NCBI GenBank assembly: GCA_026214975.1
Contig: CM047805.1
Location: forward strand, 192,209,620-192,273,619
Direction of reading: 5' to 3'
Origin: Gentiana macrophylla
Taxonomy: Eukaryota; Streptophyta; Magnoliopsida; Gentianales; Gentianaceae
Length of the DNA: 64,000 nucleotides
Position 1 is the first letter of the stretch. Every line of letters starts with the position of its first letter. The notes under the pieces are model-generated. The model ran no database searches and was not told the origin of the DNA. It was given only the letters and a program-made list of their open reading frames with translations. The translations under genes and the position numbers were made by a program. Below, piece by piece: positions 1 through 11,621 of the stretch.

Positions 1-1039
1 AGTCATTGATATCTTAAAAGGTTTATGGCCGTGTCACATAATCTGAAAAACCTTTACAACATTAATTAACTCAATAAACATAAATATTTTTTTCAATACA
101 CTTAAACTCTTTAACCATTACACTGAAAAAGTAGTGGATAAAACAGTCCAAGAATTTGGGTCTTGTGCTTGAAGCATTGGCCGGTCATCTGCCCTATAAT
201 GGTTACAAACTTATTCTAAAGCTTTATCCCAGTTTTTAAACTTATCAATGTAATTGCTCTAAAACGTGCTAATTTTTAGTGGATTAGATTTGAAATACGC
301 GTAAAAATCATTACACTTACACATTCAATGATCCGTCCGAACAACTTTGTTGATTTTTCGCATATCTCCTCACAATCAGATAATTAAACTACTCCAACCA
401 AGAACATCCGTCACGAGTCCCTCAAATCGTTGTGCTACCGTAAAGACGATTAGTCACGGTTGGTTAACGGCGGTTGAAAATAGTAGTCATTTTGTTTATC
501 GATCTCCACCAGTTTTAAGTACTAACGTGTTTGAATCGGTGGGAGAATTTTATTATAAATATGTTTTTGTACCAGAGTTATTCTCTTCTAATTTGACTTA
601 GCGAAGCATTGTAATTGCATTTATCTTTTTAGGAATAATTGAGTTGTATTTGAGTATTTAGTTTTCAACAATAAATCCCCTCTCCCAAAACAAAAAACAA
701 AAAAACAATAAATCCCCTCAAAAAAAAAGTTTTCAACAATAATTTTTCTATCGTTTTCGGTAAATAAAATAAAAAAAAAAACGTATTTAGTGTTATAAAT
801 ATACTCGTATTATGTGGATATTCATTAGATATAATATCTATCTCCTTCAGAAAAGATTAACCCGTAGCTTAGTTTCTTAATAATTAAGTCTCTCGACGTA
901 AGCACAACAAAGTGGATAACTATCGACATAAATGTATAATGTAATCGACGGATGTTGTTACATCATCTAGCTACGTGTAATATGTCGTGTATTTATTAAA
1001 CCGGTGCCGCTATTATATAATCACAAAAAGAGGATACAC
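1..1039. other. AT-rich non-coding sequence, nothing recognised
   Basis: AT-rich sequence with short A-runs near 690-780. Short open frames here (for example 347-601) have no recognisable domain and no codon character, and I see no TE terminus or RNA gene. Confidence 0.5.
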
Positions 1040-1432
1040 TTGCCGACTTACTCAGCCATCCTTGAGTCGGCAATGTCATTGGGTGTATATATATATAGGA
1101 TGTGTAAACAGGAACAGAGTATAAAAAGGAGATATATACAGGAAAATACTTGTGTGAAGAGGAATTTTGAGGTGAATTGACAGGTAAAACGATCAGAACC
1201 ACACAGTTTAAAGACAGAATGAAACTGTGTGGTGTGTGTATCTCCACACGTATCTCCACACCGTGTGGAGACACCACACAAGAATTACCCATATATACAA
1301 GGAGTAATTTCCACCTTTTTATATATACGGTAGCATGTAGTCTTTTCTTTTCCCTTGATCTAGTATACCAAGTACAAGATTCTGTACTTTTGTGATATAT
1401 ATATATATTCTATAACACGTTATCAGCACGAG
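1040..1432 (+). mobile_element. Copia-like LTR end and primer-binding-like site
   Basis: The stretch ends in TATAACA (to 1417) and is followed by TTATCAGCACGAG (1420-1432). That arrangement resembles an LTR 3' end plus primer-binding segment of some plant Copia elements, and a matching gag remnant follows downstream. An AT-rich TATA-like run lies near 1085-1100. The segment 1224-1281 is an imperfect palindrome built from TGTGTGG and CTCCACAC words. The left LTR boundary is not certain, and I found no matching 3' LTR downstream. Confidence 0.45.
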
Positions 1433-2269
1433 TCTCTACTCTCTACCGATTGAACCGGGTAAAAAAGATCATCTTTAATTCCCATAAATTGTAAGCTTTT
1501 CCTTATCCAATATCTACACCTCTGGCGGAAGTTTTCTCAACATAAAAGTATTCGATGCTATCTCCGCTTCTGTTACGAAGTTCATGTGTGACAAGTGAAT
1601 AGATCGGCTATAGCCATGTGCTTCACCTGGAGCAAGGTGGCAGGCTGCCTTGGGTGGTTTATTCGGAGGCTTCAATACCCGACACCGGAAAATCCACTAA
1701 ATTGGTGTTTGTGATTCTCTTGATAATAAGAGATTTGTTCCACGGTATAAGGCTCCTGGAATTTCTGGTGGTTTTCGGAATGGTATTGTCGCAGTACTAT
1801 GGTGTTATGATATTTCGGTTTTCCAATATCCATGGTATCTCGATAATATGGTATAATGATATTCTGGACTTCTATTATTTGATCATCAATCGATAATTAT
1901 CTTTTATTGATGTTAATCAAGTATTCGGGATTTCTATATCGATACACATCTGGATATATATTCTATGGATGATTATATCTTACCGATGTTGATCGATTAT
2001 TTCGATTTCCATATTGACACACATCTGGATAATCTATGGATCTATCTTATGCGATATATGAATATCTATTATTGGCCGATCGAGTCAATAAGTTATGATG
2101 GTGATCCTTATTATTTTTATGATTACACATCAGACGGTATGTCTGAGGTAATGTATCAAGGTAAAAAACTTTATCTTGTTCAATTTATTTAATATGATCA
2201 GTATGATCATACGGTGATATTTTATATTGAAATTAAAATATCAATTATGTGGTCATAAAGTAACTGATT

Positions 2270-2860
2270 ACATGTTGGAAAAGAGTTTTCCACGTTTCAT
2301 ATCATAAACATGCTCCAGCACCAGCAGTATCGAGAAAAATGATTCAGAAGAAATCTGAACTTATATCATGCCTCTTGGTAGTTGAACAAAACAATAAGTT
2401 TTTGTTGAAAAATCATCAGTCCCGATCGACTGGTGCTAGCCCATTTCCTGAAGTGAATGTGGCTCGGTCTTCAAATTTTGATCGTGGTCGTGGACGTTGT
2501 TGTGGCTGTGGAAGATGCCATAGACGAGGCCGTTGTCGAGGACACGGTCGTGGATGATATATTCCATATCACAATGATGTAAATCATGGCAAGAAATAAA
2601 ATGGTCCCGAGAAGGCAGACCATAAGAAACATAATGAAAAGAAAGCTCATGACGAAAAAAAAATGCTTCCGTTGTGAAATGGAAGATAATTGAGCTCGTG
2701 ACTGTCGTGCGGCAGATCACTTTATCCATATCTATCAAGCATCTTTGAGAACATACTGAAAATCGTGAGACGAATCTTGTATGTCGTGATCATCCCGAAG
2801 ATGATGATGCTGATATAATGAACTTTGATATGGTTAGTTTATTGATGATCCATGGGGGAT
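2270..2860 (+). pseudogene. Copia retrotransposon gag remnant
   Basis: The conceptual translation across frames resembles the C-terminal half of Copia gag: a KSFPRFIS/LQQQYREK-like region, then SELISCLLVVEQNNKFLLKN in one frame (2339 onward), an Arg/Gly-rich tract with many GRG/RGR words (2485-2557), and a degenerate zinc knuckle (CFRCEMEDN, stop, ARDC) near 2670-2710 followed by a YQASL motif. Stops and frame changes show it is dead. The N-terminal half of gag is not recognisable in 1433-2270. I see no protease, integrase or reverse transcriptase after it; their expected place is taken by a non-coding hairpin-rich tract. Confidence 0.7.
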
Positions 2861-2980
2861 CAAATGATCAAGAAAATGTTCAAATTTATTTTTTATGCTT
2901 TTCTCGTAATGTTGTAAGTTTAATTTCCTTGTAAAATAGTAGTTTCCTTTTGTTGGTGTAAAATACATCAAATTATATAG

Positions 2981-3298
2981 GTCCGTTCCTGCGAGTGAAC
3001 GTGACTAAACTATATAATTAAGATGTGTCAAATGACACATGTCCATTCCCTGAAGCGAATGAGACCAAATGAAATATTTGAAATGTATCGGATTATACAT
3101 GTCGATCCCTAAAAGTGGATGTGACAAAACTCAATATATATGACGTTTCCGTCGCTAAAAATGAACGTGGACAGTTAAATATTCTAGATGTGTTGAGATA
3201 CACAAGCCAGTTCCCTAAAGTGAACGTGACATAATCTAGATATACCGATACTTAAAGATGTATCGAATCACGTCAGTCGGTTCCTTGGAGTGAATATT
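2981..3298 (+). repeat. Degenerate ~60-bp tandem repeat, one small hairpin per unit
   Basis: Units begin near 2981, 3041, 3101, 3144, 3206 and 3276. Most units carry a short stem around a CTGAAG/CTAAAG-type loop: CGTTC...GAACG (2984-3001), CATTC...GAATG (3044-3061), ATCC...GGAT (3105-3120), GTTC...GAAC (3210-3225). Stems differ between units but stay paired. The array directly follows the gag remnant and is cut at 3299 by a candidate insertion. Confidence 0.7.
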
Positions 3299-4915
3299 GT
3301 AGGATGTAATATCGTCGGATGGATCAAGATCCACCCGATTACGCAGCGGAAAGTACAAGATCTAGATCTAGTCAACCAAAATACATAAATATAATAGATC
3401 TAAACCTACGAGGGGGTTAGATTGCTTACCAGTTTATGGTGAATAAACGTCTAGTACAATCTTCAATCCAAGCTAGTTGAGAGCCTAGTTGAGAAGCCAA
3501 AGTCTTCCAACGTGTATCTCCAAGCACCACCAGGTGGATGGTGTTTCAAGCCGCTTGACCTCCTCGATATGCTACCTTAGAAAAACCCGAAGTTTTTCTT
3601 AAACTCGAACCCTTAGTATAATGGCCGAAATCTCTAAGCCATAATACTACCCAAAAGTCGAAATTATGTTGTGATTTTAGGCTTGGGAGAACTCTATTTA
3701 TATATGAGAGTAATCATTGTCCTCCAAAGATTTATTTAATTAATTCAAAATCAATCAAATTAATCTTTTTCCTTAAAAAAATAAATCTAGGATATTCCCA
3801 AATTAATAAGGATATATAAAAGATTTTCTTTTCCTTAAATTATTTAACAAATAAATAATTTAATCACATGTCTTATTATTTATCAAGAAAACTAATTTCC
3901 CAACAAATAATAACATAATATGCGCCCCAAACCCTAATTAATTAGGTCATGCGCATTTTTCATTTATTTGGGCCGAGTCCACGTAAAATTTATTTTCCAT
4001 GTATTTAATCATCTAGTCCAACTAAACAATTAATCCACATATTAATTAAATAGTCCAATCCAACTATTTAATTATAATTGAGGTGAAACGACGAGAAAAC
4101 ATACGCTATGTTAGGAGCCACGTCGGGACCAATTGACCCATATTCGATAGCTATAATAAATTAACTAATATTATCTCATCGTCGACCGAACAATAATATT
4201 CAATCTATTAATTCGGGATTACACCACCATAAACCCGAAACTGAACTCTGCCGAATATAGATAACTTAAACTCAACCATGAGTTGATAAGGTGTCCACTG
4301 ATATAATCATTACATACGGATAAATCCTCCATAGACTGTTCGTTTTGATTCGGGATATCTCCGTAAACCCTTCTCGAAACATTTTATCCTTATTTACCAT
4401 TAACCCCCTAGTGATCAATTAGTTCATAACTAATATAATATGAACTCCGCGGATCGATCGGCTTTTAGGATTAACAAATAAGGAATCGCTCTGCCTACTT
4501 CCCGAGGGAAGGAATGGATTCCATATCTCGTGATATAGACAGACCACTCACTCATCCTAAAATAGAGCCAACGAGAAGTGTTGGACCACATACTACGAAG
4601 TGATCCTTACTAACACATCAAACTCTACCCTAGTCTAAGTAGTCATCCCTATATGATTATCATCATATATAAATGCCCCACTAGGTACCCTATTACCGAC
4701 AGTCCGGATAAGACCTGTCACACCGTAAAGTGTGTCAGGCGCATTATTAGCATATTAATCATGAGACCCGTACTCAGATTAATCAACGCTACGGACTAAT
4801 TTAATTTTAAGTACATCTCACTAACTCAATCCTCTTGTGTATAGCCATACACTGAGTTATGTGATTACATACACGAGGTACTTAGGGTTTTCAGTAGTGT
4901 CTTAATTATAAGCAT
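3299..4915. mobile_element. Candidate 1.6-kb insertion (solo-LTR-like, unclassified)
   Basis: The segment starts TGTAGGATG and interrupts the hairpin-bearing tract, which resumes at about 5170. It has no coding potential. It contains GCAGCGGAA near its left end and a run around 4690-4870 that reads like LTR or leader sequence of plant retroelements. The right boundary (about 4907-4915) is approximate and I could not identify a target-site duplication, so the solo-LTR reading is inference. Confidence 0.35.
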
Positions 4916-5169
4916 ACATGCATATAATAAGATGAATTATTAATTCTGTCCTAAAACAATTAGATAATTGTCTTTCGGGCACTACACCTAACAAATATGA
5001 CATATATGAGACTGTGATTTTAAAATTATCATAATAAATCTCACTAGGAGTGAAAATGATACATCGGTATGCAAACCAACATACATAAATGATCATTTGT
5101 TCGGTAGACAAATTGGATCAAAAGATCAAACCACCTGAATATGGTCATTTCTTCTAATATATATTGATG

Positions 5170-6920
5170 GACTGAGAGTTCGTCAGAAGCACTTGGATGC
5201 TCATAAAAGTGAATATGAAATTCACAAGAATGAATATGGACTTGGAGTTCATATGAAAGGAAATGGTTTTCCAAATTCATGGACAAAAATCATGGTTAAT
5301 GTATCATTGGGGGATATCATAACATTTGTCTCCTTGGAGGGGAAGCATTGTCCACCAGAAGTGGAACAAAAAAAAATTAAATTTCAGATGAATAATGAAA
5401 ATCGATTTTCATATTGTGGTATTGAAAGACCAGTAATCGCGTACTTGGCGTACGGCGAATTGATTTTCACGATGTGGCACTAGAAGACCACTGTCGCATA
5501 CTTGGAGTATCGCGAAATATCTGGTTAAAATTTAACAAGTTTCAAATTATAGTAAAGACAAAGTCATACTATATGTTACAGTCATCTCGAAGATGATGCA
5601 TATATAATATATTTGGTTTCTCATTTTCAATGTCTCAAATACATACTAGGCTATGTTGATATCCCATGGCGTGGATACTCAAATGAAACATCGGAAGGAT
5701 TGAAAAGATATAAATCTCTAGAAGAGATAATATACTCCTTCCTGATTGAGTAAATATCTCAGAATGTTTGTTGATACTCATATAAATTGATACACATTGA
5801 AATGTAGAATCCCACATAGGGATATCACATCGAGATGTTGAATCCCACAAAGGGTTATTGCAAACTTAAGTAGATATGACTTGAGATGAAATGTTTCTCC
5901 GAGATTAGGGGAATGGAAGTGAACTTGGAGTTTATAAATCTCATGGAAAAAACATTATATTAACACACATTTAATCACCGGATGCACTCTGAGAGAGTGA
6001 GCAGCTGCAAATGCTATGGTTGGAATAAATGTCGCTGAAAGGTTTATCCTAGGAGGATAATGTTTGTCCCATGAGGGAAAGTCTAAGAAGGACAGAATAT
6101 GATACGTATCAAATTAATGAAAATGACGCTATAAGCGTTAAAGACCAATTGGCTTATTAAATGAAATTCCTCATAAGAGGTTATGACTATATGATCTATG
6201 CGAACTCTAGAAGAGAAAGCATATGCTCGAGCAGAAAAATATATAGTCTAAAGAGCTCTAAAAGAGCGATGACGTACTCTAGACGAGTAACAAAATCATA
6301 AACCCTTGACGAGGTCAAGGCTAAAAAATGACAACAAGTGTTGATAAATGCGTGGAACGAAGAATACGCGGTTGTCATACATACATGAGGTGGGATAAAA
6401 CGAAATGAAGTTCATTCCCTCGTGTTATTTTCTTGCTACCCCCCCGAGGAAAAGTAATGATTCTTGGAGAATCAAAGCTGCGATTCTTTGAATTGTTAAT
6501 TATGTTCAACGCTTGGAGGCGAGAAACATATTAGTTCCAACAAACATAAATCTCCGAGTGTTTGAGATATTGAATGAATGTTATCATCGTTTGAGCAATG
6601 TGATATGATAACAAATGCAACACTTGATTTTATGAACGAGGTTCATAAAATGAGGCAAGCATGTTTCGAAAAGTCGAAATCGCCTGAAACCATTATAGTG
6701 CTTGAAGCACATGAGATGTGTGAAATATATAATGTGTATGAAACACAAAATACATAGATTGTCCCAAAAGCGGGATAAATGATTTCGATCTGAGAATTTG
6801 GATCTATAATTGAACTCCGGTAGAGTTACAAAGAATTAATGAGTAATTGACTTATACTATTAAGATCCATTAAATGCACATGAAAAACGTCATTTGGTCC
6901 TGAAGACCAATGATTGTAAA
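5170..6920. repeat. Non-coding tract dense in short perfect hairpins
   Basis: This tract continues the pattern of 2981-3298. Perfect stem-loops with small loops include 5583-5595 (5-bp arms), 5714-5728 (6), 5985-5999 (6), 6044-6060 (6), 6126-6138 (5), 6255-6267 (5), 6275-6289 (5), 6304-6320 (7), 6458-6474 (7), 6628-6650 (10), 6664-6679 (6), 6698-6710 (6), 6813-6827 (5) and 6894-6910 (6). Loops are often TGG, GAG, AGA or TGA. Two diverged ~57-bp units (5416-5453 and 5474-5510) keep their stems through paired changes. No long ORF is present. It probably belongs to the internal region of the Copia-like element that starts near 1040. Confidence 0.6.
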
Positions 6921-7437
6921 ATTGTTGGTGTATATTACTCTCCTAATATAGAGTCAAAGGGCTCTCAAAAAAAAAAAAAATAGAGAGTCAAAGGTGCATT
7001 TATGTACGACTTTAACTGAAGGTACCGATTGACTCTCCTCGTCATTTTTTAAGGTTAGACAAAAGACAGAATTCCCTCCATTTTTTTATCTATCGCAGAG
7101 GGAAAAATCACACATATTAATAAAATAATTAATATGTCTAAAATATACTAATAGTTAATCAAATTGACTTTTGAAGTTTTTAGTATTGGACATTTATTTT
7201 TTTATTGGATATGTAAATACTTTGTTAGTAAAAGAAAAAAAACAATAAATGATGTATTGTAAATGTAAAATAACAGATAAATAAAAACATAGCAAAAGAC
7301 AGTACCATAATCAAAATCTGAAATTGCTAATAATTAATAAGTTGTCATCACCAAAGTTGGCAATCGTCAAATATTATGCTTATGGCAATTACGGATTATG
7401 ACTTAAGAAAGGTATAATGTTCATGTACTAGCCCTGA
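6921..7437. other. AT-rich non-coding sequence
   Basis: Low-complexity A and T runs (6967-6980, 7195-7245). I see no gene, TE terminus or RNA gene. The expected 3' LTR of the upstream Copia remnant is not evident. Confidence 0.4.
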
Positions 7438-7439
7438 TC

Positions 7440-8050
7440 AAATAGTGGTTTTGGTAGAGTCAGACTCTTCTGCTTTTCTAGAAGTACAAACAAAATAGGG
7501 GAACAAATAGATCCCACGGAGCATGAAGAAGGCTTGGGAACCCCCACGCGCCCCATTGGTCAAATTTAATGTAGATGCGGCAACAAACGAAGACTCTACT
7601 GCTATTGGGGGCATCTTACGAAACCACAAAGGTGACATTCTGCGCAGTTTTTCTATGAAACTTGATGGAAAATATGAAGTAGCTATCGGTGAAACTCTCG
7701 CCATGCACCAAGCTATCTTTCTCGCAATTAGTTGGGGGGTTCTTAGAGTCGAGTTGGAAGGGGATTCCCTATCTATACACCACAAGCTAACTTCAGAAGA
7801 CGTGGACTTGTCTTATCTTGGTGGGGTAATTGATGATTGCAAATCTATTTTACCTGTTTTTTCTCATTATAAATATAAATTATCTTTTGTAAAGATGGAA
7901 GGAAATGTCTCTGCTCATCTCTTAGCCAAATAAGGTCTTTCTTTGATAGGGATTAAACAATGGGCTTTAGGTCACCTCCTCATGTTTTATTAGCTTGCTC
8001 GGCTGATATGATGAAATAAAATACATTTTACTTTAAAATAAATAAAAAAA
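7440..8050 (+). pseudogene. LINE 3' fragment: plant-type RNase H domain
   Basis: The open frame 7523-7933 (136 codons) encodes a plant reverse-transcriptase-associated RNase H-like domain. FNVDAATNED supplies the first Asp, GETLAMHQAI the Glu, and LEGDSLSIHH the second Asp. The usual N-x-x-A-H-x-L-A-K end (NVSAHLLAK) is followed by a stop in place of the usual continuation; readable sequence goes on as GLSLIGIKQWALGHL. The segment ends in A-rich sequence near 8020-8050, as a LINE 3' end would. No reverse transcriptase lies directly upstream, so this is a 5'-truncated copy. A host-derived RNase H-like gene is possible but less likely. Confidence 0.7.
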
Positions 8051-9415
8051 TCCTCTATACACACCTTTTTTTGGGAAATTGATACACATGTAATGTAACG
8101 CTCTCTGCAGCCTGTGCAGTAGCATTAAACGAGTCATAAATGGTTGATCAATTGCTTGACCGCCGCCCTCGCTGTTAGTGCAAAAAATTAACCTAAGTGT
8201 TGACAAGACATTTATGTCTCACACTTATATGAGGTGAGTAGGATTTTACTTTACCGATGTGGGATTTTACATGTAAATAGTTATTTGATCCGTAATCTTA
8301 CTAATATTATAACCTTAAACATGGTAACCAAAAAAAGTGATTAAGTGATAACACCTATAAAAAAAGTTAAGTAATAACACTTATAAAAAAAAGTTAAGTA
8401 ATATAACACATATATTCCTAAGGATTCCGGTATATATGAAAATACATGTATATGGTTTATTTAACGTGTGACTACCGATTTATCATACTACAATAATAGG
8501 TAAAATGTCATTTTTTGTCCTTCATATTTTTTTTATTTTCTTTGAACTAGCTTTTATTTGTTACGATAAACACTATTGTGTATATTATTACGATAAACAC
8601 GTTTATTTATTTGTTTTTGTTATTATAAACACATTTTATGTACCTATTTTGCTGCAATTATATAACAATTAACGGACGTTTATCGTAACAAAATAATATG
8701 TACACAAATAATTTACTCAATATGTACCTGTGCAAAGCATGGCTAAGCCCCATGACCACCGTGATGATTGGAGATACTTTGGGGTTCTTTATTGTAACAT
8801 ATATTATTTGATATGATTTGCGGACCACAACAAAACTAATTCAATTAATGTGTGGTGATTCATGTGAGCAATATATTGTTAAAATAACTTTGCAGGAAGA
8901 TAAGGCTCTATTGACTTTGGCAACCAAATAAAAATAATAATCCGGATTACATTTTGGTCAAATGATGCATATATAAAACATCGAAATTAATGATAGTACT
9001 AACACAGCGATTAATAGAAGTAAAGTGCTTTGACTTTCTTCTTATCAATATGGGTTTTATATTTTGCCACCATTTTCTGCTAAGTCAACGATATTATTAA
9101 TTTTGTAGTTTATGTGCTAAAAACATTTTTATTTGTATATAGTATAATATACTAGTACTGTAGTTGAAGAATCTGGTTTTCAAATGTATAAAGCAAATCA
9201 TAGAGTTTATTAGAAATGTTCTGTAAATATCAAATTATCAGTGTTATTTGTATTCGAGGAAATGAATATATATCTCACATAAAAAAAATTAGACATTTTT
9301 TGTATGGAGAAGAGTGGAGAAAAGAAATGTGTTAAGAATAGACGTTAGAAAATAAAAGTTGAGAAAAGAAAAGTGTTGATTATCATTATATTTTGGTTAG
9401 CCCGACAAGATGTAG
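8051..9415. other. AT-rich spacer with one 15-bp inverted repeat
   Basis: No coding signal. Perfect inverted arms at 8557-8571 and 8678-8692 (TTTGTTACGATAAAC and its complement) enclose about 106 bp and could be the core of a degraded MITE. The rest is AT-rich. Confidence 0.4.
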
Positions 9416-9419
9416 TGAA

Positions 9420-10060
9420 AAGGTATATATGGTGAGTGGTGGTCAGGTAGGTAGTTGTGGGTGGTGGTAAGATATGTCATCCGCGGTAGATGACGCAGGG
9501 TTGGGTCGGTGGGGCGGGTTGCGGTGATAGGATATGGCAGGTGGCGGCTAGGTAGGGAGGGCTGGTGCTGCTAGAATATGCCCGTGACGATGGTTGGTCG
9601 GGGGTTGAGCCCACGGTGGGTGGTGTCAGGATGAATCAATGACGGCAGGGTGGTTAGGCGTATGTGGGTGGTGTCGTGGTGGAGGATTGGTTCGGTTGTG
9701 TCATGATGATTTTAAGGCAACAATGGTAGGTTGTTGGTGGTGTATGTTTATAACGTGGGTCAGCGGCGATGAGTGGTGGTTGTAGGGTAGGGTGAGTGGT
9801 AGGTATATGGGCGGGCAGTGGTAAGTGAACGATAACGGGTGGTGGTGGGATGATCGGTGATAGTTGGTGGTAGGGCGACAGGGGCGTGTAGTGACGGTTG
9901 GGTGGTGACATGTGTGGTTGTAAGTTGGGTGGCGACACCGATGATGACAAGGTTGGTGGAAGGGGGTAGTGGCGAGGGTGGGTGGTAGAGGCGATGTTGA
10001 TTGTAGGATGGTGGTGGTAGCGTGCATGGTGGGTGATAGTAGGATAAGTGGCGATGTTAA
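9420..10060 (+). repeat. G/T-rich GGTGG-type degenerate minisatellite
   Basis: About 640 bp in which the plus strand is made of GGTGG, GGGTGG, GATGG and GTGGT words with almost no C-runs, so strand asymmetry is extreme. It abruptly replaces AT-rich flanks on both sides. The complementary strand reads as long Pro/His/Thr-rich open frames (9654-9950, 9701-10027), which I take to be composition artefacts. Many GGG and GG runs could support G-quadruplexes. Confidence 0.65.
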
Positions 10061-10568
10061 TAAAATGTGTACGAAAACATTTTTTTATTTTGTGTTGAGA
10101 AATGACTTTTCTTTTTTAAGAATAATTTGTTTGATATTTGTTGAGAATAGAAAACCAGAAAAATAACAAAATTTTGAAAAAAAGATATCAAATTTAAAAA
10201 AAAATGATTTCTTTTCCTCACATAACCAAACATATTTAAATTCAGAAAAAAATGAAAATATTTTCTTTTGTCAAATTTTTTTTTTTATCAACTATCGCAT
10301 CTTTTCCCTATATCAAACATGTTCATAATTTATTTATTTTTTATCAACATGTTCATTGTGCAGATTTAGCACTACAACCCTTTTTTTTATATTGATTGGA
10401 ACAACACTATAGTCATTTTTTTATGGGGACAACACACCATAATTTCTTTTTTGAAAGAAAAATACAGCAATAATAGAAGCATAAAATGTGAGGCGGTACA
10501 TCCACTACATATGTTGTCTAATAGATAATTACTATTTACTACATATTTCTTATTTATTCATTTTAAAT

Positions 10569-11098
10569 AGTACTATCTTCGTCTCATTAAAAATATCCAT
10601 ATTTTACTTTGCATACAGATTAAGAATACAATTAATGCGTAGTATTTTTAGTACTAATGGACTTATCTACCCCTATCACATCATTGCTTCTTTTGGAATG
10701 AAAAATGAACATACAAACATTAAATGCCAAAATAGAGGTATGTTTGGAAAAAATGCATTAAATGATGTACTCCATCCGTCCCATAATATAAGTCATTTTG
10801 ATCATTTCACACAATTTTTGAAACTTAATAAATGAGTTATTTTTTAATATTTCAATGTAAAATATTATATTTTTTTCTGAGACTGACTAATAATATTGCA
10901 TTGTTTAATGTGAAAGTAGAGACAATGCATTTAATATTGTATTGGAATGGCTTATATGTTGGAACACCACAAAAAAATTAAAAAAACTTATATTACCGGA
11001 CGGAGGGAGTATTGATTTTGTAAATGGAGACTTTTTGTGGGACAACTTATTTTAAAAAAGAGGACGTTTTTTATGGGACAGACACTTTAATCAATAGT
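10569..11098. mobile_element. Stowaway-like MITE (outer, interrupted)
   Basis: The left end, ACTATCTTCGTCTCATTAAA from about 10570, resembles the Stowaway TIR. The right end near 11063-11085 (GGACGTTTTTTATGGGAC) resembles its complement, followed by decayed sequence and TAGTA. A second, better preserved MITE lies inside it. The ends are degenerate. Confidence 0.45.
10770..11009. mobile_element. Stowaway-like MITE, 240 bp, TA flanked
   Basis: Terminal inverted repeats CTCCATCCGTCCCATAATAT and the complement of TTATATTACCGGACGGAGGG at the right end, with TA at 10768-10769 and 11010-11011 as the expected target duplication. AT-rich interior with no ORF. This is a typical Tc1/mariner-derived MITE. 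Confidence 0.85.
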
Positions 11099-11621
11099 AC
11101 ATTTTAATGAATGTGCAATACACAATATCGGTATTGCATGTATCATTTTCCGCATAAAATTGATAAATGATTTACTCCCCTCAAAATTGAAGTTGTTAGG
11201 TGGGGGAACTTCTTGTGTGTCATCTCCATACGCACTAAGTAGCGTATAGATTAATCGAACAACATCTCATTGAATTCGATCAATCCATGCGATCACATCA
11301 AGATATTCTCTCACCACATAATAACTCTTCAGTGGAGGGGAGGGGTAGTTTGACTTTGATCCGTAAGGCGTTGACAATAAGTTACCCAATAAAAAAAATA
11401 AATTAAAGGCAGTTCCCATCTTCGAGGAAGATTTTCCTAGATAAAGTCATGGCTACAGTTTTTGTGATAAATATTTTATTTTTCATTTTTCAAGCACAAT
11501 TAAGTCAAATGAAATGAAACGAAACTATACATTTATTCGGTGGTGAAAATGAATTATTCAACACATCATACACAGATCAAAGTTTAGTGGAAAAAAAATC
11601 AGATATTCTTACACGGAGTCT

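Noticed and set aside
2981..6920. Decayed Copia pol coding as the explanation for the hairpin tract
   Set aside because: I could not read any integrase, RT or RNase H motif in six frames, and coding decay does not create many perfect short palindromes.
9654..10027. Long Pro/His/Thr-rich minus-strand ORFs
   Set aside because: They are the complement of a GGTGG minisatellite; low complexity and overlapping frames indicate no real protein.
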